64,000 nucleotides of DNA, taken from contig OX387603.1 in the NCBI GenBank assembly GCA_947568835.1, positions 3,759,701 through 3,823,700 of the forward strand. The letters are read 5' to 3'. Below the pieces are notes generated by a model. It saw only the letters and a list, made by a program, of their open reading frames with translations. It was not told where the DNA came from and did not search any database. Numbering within the stretch: the first letter of the stretch is position 1; every line of letters begins with the position of its first letter. This document shows, in pieces, positions 1-12,900 of the stretch. The translations under genes and the position numbers were made by a program. Source of the stretch: Protonemura montana. Lineage: Eukaryota > Arthropoda > Insecta > Plecoptera > Nemouridae.

Positions 1-682
1 TAGCCAGGAGCAAAAGTCAAGGAGCAGGAGCAAGGACTTCTGTCAGTATAAAAACAGCTGTCAGGGACTGAGACAGCTGACAGTGTTCTCATTGATCATC
101 TATCAACTGTCATATTACATTTAACCAATATTGATTTATCAGATTTCTGCTGGATTATTTATTTACCTATGACAAGTATTCAGCATACATGGCAAGGTAT
201 CAAACCTCTATGATTATAACAGTCAGTTTAAAAACAAAATTAGGGAATAAATATTTTCTTGCTTTAACTGTTTTGAATTTGAACCTAGACTTCCTTCCAT
301 CATACTTTCTGATTTCTTAATACATCTATTCCGAAATACTTGTCCGAAATGTTAATTCTTGTCACTCTGAAATACGGCGTTTGCGACGAGATAAAAATTT
401 GCCTGAGGAAACGCAGACAAACTTTAAATCGGTTTGCACAGTAAATCAGGCCGAGTAAAAACGATTTGGAAAGTGTGCTGACGAGTGCTCAGTTTAGAAT
501 CAATCTGAATTAGCATCAACCAAATCATATAACTGACAGGTGAATAGGTTCAATCAAACAAAACCTTCCTCTCTTGCTGCTTTTATTCTAACAACAGACT
601 TATGGTACACCGAGTGGCTTTCAAGTGCCACTGAACATTGCCGTGCTGAGACGTGAGAAAGTTCTTAGTATTCGAGCGCCAC
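1..682. other. 3' flank of the STIL-like gene, no gene seen
   Basis: I see no coding region with splice support here. The first 100 bases have a purine-rich stretch with repeated GGAGCA-type words. The interval near 580 probably contains the end of the STIL-like transcript, which reads leftward. The rest is ordinary AT-rich intergenic sequence. Confidence 0.4.
582..587 (-). terminator. Polyadenylation signal of the STIL-like gene
   Basis: AATAAA on the minus strand lies about 95 nt past the proposed stop codon at 683. That is a suitable distance for a short 3' UTR. This is a position and motif inference; no transcript evidence is available. Confidence 0.4.
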
Positions 683-3600
683 TCACTTCTTGGAGGCGGC
701 CAGCACGGAGTCTGTCTCGCACGTGCTCACCCCAAGCCTACGCAGCTGCTGCATCGTAGCGACTCTCACTAACCCAGAGTCAAGGGTAGGAACCTCTCGC
801 TCTGAAGACACCCACTCATCACAAGCCTGGGGAGAAGACACACATTGTATATTGTACCCAAAATTCATCAAAGTATGCAGAGAATGACAGATCCAGTGCA
901 ACTTTGCCATCTTTGTTTGCAACTATTAAGGGTGTTACATAGCGTGTAAGCTTTATCTGTGCAAGCTTTATCTGTGACAGTTTTTGCCCCCTAAGGATGG
1001 AATATCTGTGCAAGCTTTATCTGTGGTAGTATTTGCCCCATAAGGATGGAATATCTGTGCAAGCTTTATCTGTAGTAGTCTTTGCCCTATAAGGCTATCT
1101 GTGCAAGCTTAATCTGTGATAGGCTGATAGCTTTTGCCCTATAAGGATGGAATATCTGTGTAAGCTGTCCATGACTCACCTTCTTACGACCGTAGAGCAT
1201 TCCCCCTCGGTCCACTACTTCAGCCTGCTCCCGGTAACGATCCTCGTCTGCCTCCCTTCCGCTTACGTGGCGGTAATTCCGTTGGTTCTCGTCCACGTTT
1301 CGGCCATAAGTGTGCCTCCCGTTATCACGACCGTTTTCGTATCGGTTTTCGTGCCGGTCATTCCTAACTTGGTTTCCATTCATTCTGTGAAGAAAACATT
1401 CATCAGCAATGTTTTGCTAGATACAACCATTCTACCACAGCGCTAATGTTAAACTATCTTTTTCAAGTCAGCCACCTAATAACAACATTACCATCAAATG
1501 TGGAGGATGCTACTAGGTGGTGTCACCGTAGTTTCGAATAAGAAATTTAATTTCGTTACTTCTCGAAAGATTACACGCATTTACGACTAATTTAGAGTAA
1601 ATTTACTGTTATTAATGCTAACCTCAATAATTTATAAACATGTGTCAATATTTTGAGAAAAAATGATTTAATTGTAGAGGTTTATTGTTTGCAAGCTTAT
1701 TTATTATAGCTTATTTTGGCAAGAACCCTAATAACTTTTGACCCCCATAGTTATTTTACTTGTATACCAAATTGGACCCAGGCTTCCTGGGTGGTCATAT
1801 ACCCAACTCACAAGTTTCACTCTCTAGGAAATATTTCAAGAAATCATGCACGTAAATCTTTAGACAGCCAACGTCGTTTGTTTTCGAAATTGTCATCGTG
1901 GTCAGTTTGGAATTCACAGAGTTTCCACAATGCAGTGACCACGAGTGACATAAGCGGCAAATTTCATAAAAAATGAACGGGGGTACTGTATGGTATTGCA
2001 TGGTTCTTTTGGTTGTGGTCCCATTTCAACCAAAATGCCCACTCCCTCAAAATCTCAAGCGGCCGTAGGCAGCGGGTTCTGCTAGTTTTTTCAATAAATA
2101 CAGATTTGTTTCCCACCTCGTGTTTCCTCTCCCAGCGTTTGGTCGCATGGCGTCGTAATGTTCTTTGAGTTCTAAGTCTTGGTCTGTCCTGTCGTCGTCT
2201 CCCACGCTACAAGGCCTTGCAGAGTCTGACTGGTTCAAAGATTCAAACATGTCTTGGCCCTCATCTGGACCAGCATGGAGCATATCATTCACCTGGCCCT
2301 GAAGAAGGGAAGGGAGAATAAGTGGTGGCCATCCTTGGTGCTGTTAGACAGGAGCAGCCAACACAGTATGTCAAAGGGACAAGGCTAAGCGATGGCCAGT
2401 CCTTGGTGCTGTTGGACAGGAGCAGCCAACACAGTGTGTCAAAGTGACAAGGCTAAGCGGTGGCTGGTCCTTGGTGCTGTTGGACAAGAGCAGCCATCAT
2501 AGTATTTTTACGCACCACCATGTTGTGGTAGAAGGTCCAGCCGACTCGAGGGGGGTCCTCCTCCGCTGATGAGCTGCTGCTGCTGCTGCCGGAGCGGAAG
2601 TTAAGAACGTCGACGTGCACGGATGCGTTTGGGCTGTGTTCGGGTTCACGAGCAGTTGGCATGGTAACTCCGCCGAGCGTCATGGAGTCATCGTCATCAA
2701 GATGCCTGCGCAACGAGAAAGTGAATTTTTACTGGTTTTACGACACCCATTTTGTGGTTCAATTTTTTTGTGATAATACACATAGGTGTTTAAGTGAATT
2801 TTCTATTTGTTGATTATTTTTTAAATACTGTTCGTTAGACATCTAACACAGAAAAAAAAATCATGTCTAAATTCAGTCAAAGCAAAGCCTGGATCAAGCT
2901 CCATAGGAAGCATGCTTCCAGCGCAGTAGCAAGTAAAGAATTTGAAACTCAAACCAACCGTCAATGTTCTTATTTGATAAGAAACAGAAGAATATCACAT
3001 GAAATCACGCAACTGTTGTGGTAAAGTTTCGTGACATGCTTCATCTGCAAATCAAACCTTAACTGTTGACATTTGGGTCGGTCAATAAAGCAGATTCCTG
3101 TTTCACAGCAATTCTCTCACACACTCACCCTTACAACACCGATTTTAAAAGTGGGCAAACGTATTCCCAACGGCCACGACACGGGTTTGACAGCCAGGTA
3201 CAAGTGGACTGATGGTTAAGTGGCCTGGATTTGTGGCAAGCTATGATTGGAACAAGTGTGGAATCAGAAATAAATACTTATTACTTATCTTCATTCCTTT
3301 TAACCGTCCAATGGCAAATGCTGTTAGCGTAGTTAAGGACAGCGAGTGAATTTGCTTCGTTTAGAGTCATGTCACTCCAATAGCTACTCTCTTTCCGTGA
3401 TCCTATAATTCACTTTTCAGAAAAAAGTTTACCTTTTTTTACCAAAATTGCAGAGATGTGAAATACATCAAAATTAAGTAGTTCCAAAGTTTTTGAGCCC
3501 GCATTTGCTTTCTTTCTCCTTAAGTCACAAGTTTCTGACTTCATTTTGTGAATTTGGTCTGTTTTGCTTTGATCTATACAATAGATCAGCGTTTTATGTT

Positions 3601-6357
3601 ATCATCCCATAATATTACTCAAGTTGCGCTCAAGACCAAGTTACTTTCGTCTCAAGTATCAACGAAGATTGTCCCCTGCACTGGTTCAGTGTTTGGTTAG
3701 TGAATCTAAACGGACAGGAATCTCATACTCACGAGCCACCAGTCTTGCGGTCCTGACAGTTACACTGGGTGTTGCCTCTCAGAGGGTTCGTCCGCTTCAT
3801 GCAAGTCTCTCCATCGCTTCCTCGATCTGCCACCAGGGAGCTTGCGCCCTTCCCGGCCGTCGCTTGGCGTAGAAGAGCGTTTGGCTTCGGAGCTCTCCGT
3901 TCTACCTGCAAAGACAGTAGAAGGAGTTAGCCTGGCACACAGCCTGCTCCTGTCCAACGGTACCAAGGACCGGCCACCGCTTAGCCTTGTCCCTTTGACA
4001 CACTGTGTTGGCTGCTCCTGTCCAACAGCACCAAGGACCGGCCACCACTTAGCCTTGTTCCTTTGACACACTGTGTTGGCTGCTCCTGTCCAACTGCATC
4101 AAGGACCGGCCTACGCTTAGCCTTGTCACTTTGACACACTTTGTTGACTGCTCCTGTCCAACAGCACCAAGGACCGGCCACCGCTTAGCCTTGTTCCTTT
4201 GACACACTGTGTTGGCTGCTCCTGTCCAACTGCATCAAGGACCGGCCAACGCTTAGCCTTGTCACTTTGACACACTGTGTTGGCTGCTCCTGTCGAACAG
4301 CACCAAGGACCGGCCACCACTTAGCCTTGTTCCTTTGACACACTGTGTTGGCTGCTCCTGTCGAACAGCACCAAGGACCGGCCACCACTTAGCCTTGTCA
4401 CTTTGACACGCTGTGCTGGCTGCTCCTGTCCAACAGCACCAAGGACAAGCGCAGTTTCTCCTCACCGGTCTTTGGTAGAAAACGTTCTGGTCGACAAAGC
4501 TGGTCATGACTCCGATGGAGACTTGCTGCACCATGGTTTGGTGCTGGCTTCTCATTGGTCGGTTTGTATCGGTATTGCTTGCGGAAGCAACGCCTTCGTT
4601 TGCAGCTCCGTTTTGTTGGTTGCTCACGTTTCTTTGAGTCCATTCTTTGGTGCTTGCTTGGTTTGTGTTCTCGTCCCACTCTTGAGGTGCCCACATATTT
4701 TTTGTTTGTTTATCGTTGTCTGAAATTTGAGGGAAAAGTCAATTTTATTTTGTTACTGGTAGCTTACTGGTTTCAAGTTTTTTTGAGATTGTATTAACGT
4801 ACCGATTTCATTTCGACCGCACATTCGTGTGTCATCGCATTCATTGACGTGCTGAGAGTGCCTTCCACCATTCTGTCCATTTAGCAGATTCGGTAAAGCA
4901 TTATCGCGGACATTTTCTAGACCACCCTTTCTTGTACTCCTGCTCAATTGTTGTTCATCTTGTCTCCCATGCCCCGTTTGACAGTTGGAGTTAAGACCTA
5001 GTCCTTGTCCTTGTATGGTATGAGTTATTTCTCGAACATCTCGACAGTTGTTTTGGTTTAGAAGTCCTTGGACTTGGGCCTGGTAATTAAAATAAAATAA
5101 GGACAAAGTGTTTTTTTTCTTTCTTGTCAGTGTTGATCCGTATTTTAGAACTTTTAAAAATATTATAATAACCTGTTAGTTTCTAGTTTATTCTATAGCC
5201 TACCTTGAGACCAAGAATTTCTTCGTTCTGCATCTGAATAAGTCGATACAAATCAGCGACAGATACTTGATGGTCTGGCCGTTTATCCGTTTGAACAATT
5301 CCAGCAAAACAATCTCCTTCACCTCTGTGATTGGTTGAATCAGAGTTGAATCTTTCTGAACCTTGGACGCGTGCATTACTAGTCAAACTGTTGTTCGGAA
5401 ACTGTCTCGTGTAAATTTCATTGCAGTAAAGGTTTCTGTTGCTGGGAGGCATCTCAGGTCCAATTAGATTTTCCCGATTAAAGAGACTGTGTGGTGCATC
5501 GTTAAAATTTGTGTTCCGAAGTTGTGACTGAACACAATTACCAGGCAGTTGCATTGGGTGACTCTGAAGGAAATTTTGATGAGATAAATTCTGTTGAAAA
5601 CATTGAAATGGCTGAGGGGATTGCTGGTACAAATGCTCATAAGGCTGCTGAGAAGGATTTGAGCCTCGACAATTTGATGAAGGAAAATTGGTTGGTGATC
5701 TTAGATATGTTTCTGGTAATGTTTTTGCAGTTTGATATTTTGGATCATATTGAGCTTGTGCATTATTAAAATCCTGTCTCATTTCCTGGTTGATAGCTGG
5801 AGAAACATATCTTCTGTCTGCAGGTGGATCACTCTTTAGTAACTGGCGCGAGTCCCATTGTAAATTATCACGACTTAGTTCATACGTCATCGGTTGCTGA
5901 GAAGACATTTGCAGACCATTTTCCTGTTGACCTACGCTTGTTTTAGCAGGTATTACACCATTGGTATATCTTGGAGATGTAGTGTAGTATTTGAATCTTG
6001 GTGAAGATTCATCGGAACTTTTTAGATTATTGTGCCGCCAGGCATTGTAAGATTCGAAATGCTCAGAGCTTGGTGTTTGTTCAGTTTGAGGAGTGTCAAC
6101 AATCGCTTGGTTTTTGGTGCTGTGAAGAACCAGTGAAACGTCGGGTACGACAGATTTGAAAGGTGCCTGAAAGAAATTTAGATTTATATAATTAATTTTG
6201 GTGAAAATAGAGATAACTGACAGCAAGTAAACAGTATATTGCACGCAGCCAAAAAGAGCGGGAAAATGATTACGTGAGAAAACGGTGCAGGCGTAGGTCG
6301 CAGATTCGTTCTTGGTTGTAATTCTTCAGAAGAATTACACTCTTCGTCGGAGTACAT
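683..6357 (-). CDS. STIL/Ana2-like centriole duplication protein, nine coding exons
   Basis: STIL/Ana2 proteins recruit SAS-6 and bind PLK4 to start procentriole assembly. Exons in transcript order: 6357-6274, 6166-5204, 5079-4803, 4719-4466, 3905-3733, 2705-2516, 2298-2117, 1384-1180, 826-683. Every junction has GT donor and AG acceptor and the phases agree (0,0,1,0,2,0,2,0), giving about 823 aa. Seen: an acidic start (MYSDEEC), a long Gln/Asn/Ser-rich region, then a short coiled coil spanning exons 2 and 3 (LYRLIQMQNEEILGLK joined to AQVQGLLNQ) like the STIL coiled coil that binds PLK4. The C-terminal 230 residues hold GWTFYHNMV joined to GQVNDML and a final VRVATMQQLRRLGV, resembling the STAN motif. 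The start is the first Met with an open phase-0 exon and could be extended by an unseen exon. Identity is from remembered family motifs. The gene structure is firmer than the name. Confidence 0.66.
940..1165. repeat. 49-bp minisatellite filling the last intron of the STIL-like gene
   Basis: About four to five units with period 49 (GGATGG starts at 994 and 1043), each containing AAGGATGGAATATCTGTGCA and AAGCTTTATCTGTG. The array takes up most of intron 827-1179. The same unit, also plus-oriented, fills an F-box gene intron at 22712-22943. Confidence 0.8.
2330..2510 (+). repeat. 68-bp minisatellite, about 2.5 units, filling a STIL-like intron
   Basis: The units read GTGCTGTTGGACAGGAGCAG, CCAACACAGTGTGTCAAAG, ACAAGGCTAAGCGGTGGC. 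The array extends to within a few bases of the exon 2516-2705 donor and so makes up nearly all of intron 2299-2515. It is the reverse complement of the array at 3930-4447. Confidence 0.8.
3930..4447 (-). repeat. 68-bp minisatellite, about 7.5 units, filling a STIL-like intron
   Basis: Units start with GGCTGCTCCTGTCCAACAGC at 4010, 4078 and so on (period 68). The array occupies almost all of intron 3906-4465, leaving only short caps for the donor (GTGAGG) and the acceptor (TCTTTGCAG). ORFs through it on the minus strand are repeat shadows. Confidence 0.85.
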
Positions 6358-6712
6358 GTTAGTTTGGAGTTGTAATACAATATATAATACGAAATTCAAA
6401 AAACAGTTTCACGCTCAACGGTATGATAAAGAAAATGCCGCCATTGCCATGTCTGTACTACTGTCAAGTAAAAACATGTGTTCTATGAAACAGATGACCC
6501 ATTTTCAAGGTTATTTGTAATGGCTAGACCAGGCTAGACTAGGCAAGACGGCGTTAGTCTGAGTCAGTTTCGCAGTTTTCATAAATAAGTAATTTATTGT
6601 AGTTAGTTAGATTCTATTTTGACCTATTGATAGGTATTTGTGTTAGAATAATCAAGAAGTGGTACAAGTTAGTCATCAGACAGCAGGAATAGCCTAGCTG
6701 TTTAAAACCCAG
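6358..6712. promoter_or_regulatory. Divergent promoter and 5' UTR exon between STIL-like and F-box genes
   Basis: The STIL-like start codon (6357, leftward) and the F-box gene's 5' non-coding exon (ending at the donor CCCAG/GTAAAT after 6712, rightward) are only a few hundred bases apart. A GCCGCCATTGCCATG word near 6435 resembles a YY1-type site. The F-box transcript start is probably near 6500-6560. This is inferred from gene orientation and one splice donor; no TATA box is obvious. Confidence 0.5.
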
Positions 6713-6986
6713 GTAAATCATTTGGAATGAAGTCCACTGGCTTCTACAATGTGAATCACAGTGAAATGCTCACTCGTTTTTGTTTACGGGAAAATCATGT
6801 TTATGTTTGCAATATTTGTAACTTGAAAGGTAGAGACTTGCCAAGGGATTTATGTGTGAGCCAGAAGCCACTACTGACACTCTTTCAATCGTTCTTTGTC
6901 ACACATTTTACATAATATATTTATTGTTGTTTGTGTTAACATATTACTGAATGTTTGGTTTTTGTTTGTTTATTTCAGTCCCGGCC

Positions 6987-9900
6987 ATGGACAAATCTGA
7001 CGTAGTTAGTGCCTCTTCAGGAGATGAGGCTGAAGAAACTGATCATCCTGAAGGGTTGAAGATGGGTCACATGGGAGACTCCGAAATCGCAACGACAGGC
7101 CCATTTCTCTTGGACTTATCAGACGATGTCTTGCTCATCATTCTTTCATTCCTGTCGCAAATTGATTTAATAATGTTGGGGCAGTAAGTAGATGTCTTAT
7201 TTAGTCTTTGTTAGGTATTTTATCCCAAGCATCACAATTACACCCTTGAATTAAAGCCGTAAATTGGCTCAACCCGGGTGACGGCTAGTCTGTCCCCTTG
7301 TGCAGTCATTGGTATTTTAAACATTCAGCTTGAGCAGCGCAGTTATAGCGTATCAACTGGATGGGCAGCTAGTTCACATGTACCCAATGCACTTGGGAAT
7401 AATATCCTAGGTCTGCAAAACTAATAATATTCCAGGTCTCCACAACTAGGAAATCTCTCAATCATGGTCAAACTGTATTAATTAGATTAAGAGCAAAAAG
7501 CTCATATGTAAGTAAATATGTTAGTGTGGCCTGAAACTCTGAAAAGGTGCAAAGCAGCATGAACCTGTGTATTTCTAGTGCTTGTCAAATAACATCAGTT
7601 TGTGCTATATGCCATATCTTTCTGCCTTGCTAGCCTACATGATTACTTCAAATGTTGTCATGCCTGAGGTAATACCTGAAGTTCGTAGACGGATGACCAA
7701 ATGGTGCAGACATAGTTCATAGCATTAAGCTTTAGTTTTTGCTCATCTACGCGGTCATCATCAGCTCATTTCGAATCTCATCACTCTAACGTTGTGTTGA
7801 ATTAGAAAAGGGAGAAGAGGCACAGCGTACCGCAGTTAAATAATAGCGTCGTGTGGTAAACATGTCGAGGTTTCTTCCATGTCATGTTCTTACTTGCCGA
7901 GGGCCCTTGTTGTTGTTGCGCTTGTATCGGATGGAGGGGTAGTGTGATGAAGTTGGTGTCGTGGGGGGGGGGGGGGTGATGGTGCTAGGTGGGTGCTTAC
8001 TCTAAACCTGAATAAATGCAAAAGGAGGTAACACTTAAATGTTAGAGCAAATTGCAATAACATCTTTTTGCCACTGGTACCATTGAGTGTGCAGGTTCTA
8101 GGTAGAGGCAGAACGTTGATGTTAAACCGTTGAGTGTGCAGGTTCTATGTAGAGGCAGAACGTTAATGTTAAACTTTCTGCGCGAAAGATGGGCGCCAAA
8201 TGACTACTTAACTGACAAAAATGCTGAGTACCGGAACACCTCATTTAGTGAAGCCACTGTCGTATGAAATTTAATTTCGATATTTCTTGTGTGCTTACTC
8301 GCTTTTGAGACTTTTCATGCTCAAAAGATCTCCATCAATGTTCACCTCAACGATTGACTTACGCGTAACGATATTCAAAAGTGAGTAATCTACGACAAAT
8401 ATGGAAATTAAATTTCATACGACAGTGGCTCCACTTAACGGGGTGTTCCGGTACTCTGTATTTTTGTCGGTAAGGTAGTCATTTGGCGGCCATCTTTCAG
8501 GCAGAAAGTTTAACATAAACGTTTTGCCTCTACCTAGAACCTACGCACTCAACGATTTAACATTAACGTTCTGCCTCTACCTAGAACCTGCACACTCAAC
8601 GGTTTAACATTAACGTTCTGTCTCTACCTAGAACCTGCACACTCAATGGTTTAACATTAACGTTCTGTCTCTACCTAGAACCTGCACACTCAACGATTTA
8701 ACATCAACGTTCTGTCTCTACCTAGAACCTGCACACTCAACGGTTTAACATCAACGTTCTGTCTCTACCTAGAACCTGCACACTCAACGGTTTAACATTA
8801 ACCTTCTGCCTCTACCTAGAACCTGCACACTCAACGGTTTAACATTAACGTTCTGCCTCTACCTAGAACCTGGACACTCTACGCTGGTACCATAATCACA
8901 AACAACACCGACAGGTTCTTAACACTCCACCAATCAAGCCATGGTGTGTTAACTTGATTCCCTGATTCCGTGTTAACTTGTCTATCAAACTCCAACTCAT
9001 ACCATGCGTAAGCCAGGCTCGAAAGTGGATGAGAAAGCTTTATCGTAGTATGTTTTCTGCTAAGCATCATCACTATCACTCTTTAACAGTCTTTTGCTTT
9101 ACCAGCCTCAAGCAATCATTTCAATTTCTTCAGCACATACATTTCTCCAGTTTTACTGAGAATGTTACCTTTAAAATCAGGTCACTATTCTAGCATCACT
9201 CATGCGCATGCCCCTCACTTACATCACTCGTCCCAGCTGCCAACGTAGCATCACTCATGCGCATGCCCCTCACTTACATCACTCGTCCCAGCTGCCAACG
9301 TAGCATCACTCTCATCGCTTTGTTTACTCACGTCAATTCTTTTGCCGATATAATAAATACCTACTTGAACACCACTGAATCCATTTTTGTAACATTATTA
9401 TTTTTTCTTATGACAACCCCCAACAGGGTTAATTAATTGTATTCCAGCCGAATATAGGACATGAATAATTCAATCAATGAATCCCTTCTATTGCAGCACC
9501 TGCTCTCGCCTGGAGACCCTGACCGTGGACCGCACGTTGTGGCTGAACGTGGACTGCCGTGGCCGTTCCCTTGCCGAGTCCACGTTCCGCCGCGCCCTGT
9601 CCAGCCTGCTTCCAACAACGCGGTCACTAGCCCTGGACCTCGGTCGCGTCACAACAGTCGCGGCAGACAAAGAGGAGGACAGCTCGCTGGCTGAGCTGGC
9701 CGTGTCTCAGGCACGGCACTGTCTGGACCTGCGAGCTCTCACTCTGGAGAATGCAAGGATAGACGCATGTCGGGTGCGTTATACATTCATTGTCCATGTG
9801 CGGAAGATTGGAAAGTCAAGGCGGCCGGTGACCGTTGAATTCAATGTGTCACTGAACTAGTGTTTGTGCTCATTGCTATGTCAATTGTCGGTAGACCCTT

Positions 9901-12900
9901 ATCGTGCCTGCTCGGAACGATTTTTTTTTTTTATTGCCCTGGCAGCATGGCAATCGCTTCACATTACATCACCTCTGCCTCGTACTACCAAAGATTGTGT
10001 TGCCAGCAAGAGGAATCTCTGATCTGCGGACATGCAAGGATTTATGCAACGATCAACTATGTCGTGAAGGTAGAATGCATTGTTCAGCTTTTCAGCTGGT
10101 GTAATGCTATCATGCTTGGTAGTTAGTTGGTTTGACATTCCAAGATGGAATCGAGAAGAGAGAAAAGGGCAGTAAAAAGACCGACACGAAAGAAAGATTG
10201 CAAGGTCAAAAACCCTGCCGTGACATGCAGATAGAGAAGAGCAGGTTGCATTCTCACTAGAAGTAAGTTTGCTAAATCTGCGATAGGGCTGTCAATTAGT
10301 CTACGTGGGAGTAGGAATTGAAGTAGGGAATGAACTCATACAAACTGGGTTTTAAGAAGTGGGCAAGTCTCACTTTATAGATGGCAGCACTTGATGTAAT
10401 GTTCTGTCAACGTATGTTTGTTTCCAGCTCCAGATTACAGGGTTCCCGTCACACCTCACTTACTGGTCGCTGAAGGGCAGCACCGTCGAGGACTTGCCCT
10501 TTGAGCGCTCGTACTTCATGGACCTTCATCGACACATGCCCAACCTGCAGGCAAGTACCTCAACAATGGGTCCGCAGTAATTCGTTCTTCACAACGAGGC
10601 GGTTCTGTTATTTTGCTTGATTATTGTCGACATCTATAAAACATGTTGGAATCGGCCAACTAGTGTTGGAGACATGACCTTCCAAAGTCGGGCTCTTTTA
10701 GCGGTTCACGCTTGCGAAGTTCCGTATCATAACCGATATCTAAAAAACTATTCAAGTTATAGACTTGCGGTTTACAGCGCTAGAAAGAGAATTAAAAACT
10801 TAGTCGAAAACAGTCTCACAATTTTGAAAAAATCCGAACAGATTGTTACATATGTTTTCTACAAGCAGCAACAATAAAAAAAATCTTTTCACAATTCCAT
10901 GCTCTCACTACAACTGAGGAGCAACACAACTTTTATTGGTCTTCGTAGTAAAAGACGGCAAGTCAGGGATCGGTTCCCTGACTTGCCAGCAAAACAATTC
11001 CTTATTTTCAATGTGTTCATCATGCCGCATGTCCATAAGGGAGCACTGACTTTGAAAACATGGGGACAAAACGTTATCTCGGTTCAAATGAGAGGGAAAT
11101 AAATGTTTTGTAAGCTTGAGAACATTGTTAATAATCGAACGACGGTCTGTGTGCTTCCTGCAGGTGCTGGTGCTGTCGGAGTGCCCCTGGTTCCAAGCGC
11201 ACAGTCTCATGGCGATCGCAAAGTGTCCGCTGTTGCGGGAGCTGCGTCTTGACGGCTGTGTTCATCTCGGGAACTGCATGGCCTACTGCAGCATGTCCGC
11301 TCGCTTTGCTTTCAAGTCGCTACAGGTACGTCCAATAGGGAAATCTCCTTAAGATTATTATTTAATTATTATCATTGTGTTCAAATACGCGTTTAAAATA
11401 AAATCTGACGTATTTTTTCTTTTTATAATCCGATCATAACTTTTCTATTTCTATTTGTTTTAAGAATGGCTAAAATATAAATTCTCGTGACGGGATGAAA
11501 ACGGGCTGTGACGTCAGAAATTCTGTTCTGACGTCATTTTGGGTCTCCTTTGTGTTCGCTACTGTTTCTTAACGTTTTTTGACGTCATACTGACGTCAGA
11601 TATCACTATACGTCACAAAAAATGGCGACCCTTTGTTTTCGTACGAGATTGAAACGCAAACATTTTAAACAGGTATATTTTATTCAAAATTGGATTTAGA
11701 AGAAAATAAAAAAATACGTGTTCATTATTTTCTCACAAAAAAAAAAAAAAAATAGTTTCAAATTTAAAGAGATTTTGTCTGCTGCAATATGTCTTGGTGG
11801 CTGGGTGTGCGTCATGTTGATGAGCATAGCGAGCAAAGGAGGATCCTCGATTTCACATGCTCCAGAAAAAAATTGAGAAAAATCGGTCAGATGATTGTGA
11901 AATTGTTGAAAATGTACAGATAATTTTCCTGTTTTAAAAAATTAACTTTTCCAAGTACTCATTTTTGAAATTTGCAGAAGCAGTTTTCATTTATTTATTT
12001 ATTTGTTTGTTTGTTTATCAATGGGTCATTCCATGTGTAATCACTCACTTTTAATTAAATTTCACTTTGACCGACCCAGATTTTGATGAAAATTGGTATA
12101 CTTGTTAAGTTTGTTGACTTAGGGGCTATTTTTTTTTTTTTTTTTTTTTGGTCCAACCGTTCGGATATTACAAGGGGGGGAAGTTGGGGTCATTTTGCCC
12201 CCCGGGCGTGTAGTGACCACCCTTTCTACGCAATATCTAGGGTTCTATGGGAGCTACAGAGCTGGGAAAAAAATCATCTGAAAGGTAATTTCATACCCTA
12301 CCTGAATATGGAAACAAAAATGACGATATGTTAATACGAATTTAATTGTGATTTTACACATCTGCATTTTCCAAAATGACCATATCGCTGATGAGTCATT
12401 TTTGATTTGCCTGATTTTTTTTCTATATATACAGAACATACATATGATCATGTGTTCCAAAAATCAAGATGGGTGTTTTACCACTTTCCAAGAAAAAAAA
12501 TTTTTTCTATAAAAAAGTGCCTTTTTGCCAGTAGAACAGCATTTTGATCACAATTATTGTGATCAGAGCACTGGCATATATTTTATATTAAAGTTGATTT
12601 TTGTTTGCACAGTTGCATGTTCTTGAAATGTTATTCTCTACAATACAAATCGATTGTTTGCCATATTCCTGTAAATCATGGATCAAGTTGAAACAGTTCA
12701 TAGAAGTCAAAAGTTTGTTCATTTCTTGTCTGGACTTGCATCTACAAGAATCTTAAAATGGTATTCCCTAGAATACAACTATAGATTGTTTGTCATGCTC
12801 CTGAATCATGGATCAAGTTGTAACAGGTTACAAGTAAAAAGTTTGGTAATTTCTTGTCTGGACTAAAGCAATCAGTCTCTGGCCTCATGTTGATGAGGAT

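Noticed and set aside
5509-5769. Plus-strand 86-codon ORF
   Set aside because: Antisense to the large STIL-like exon 5204-6166; the minus frame has splice and family support.
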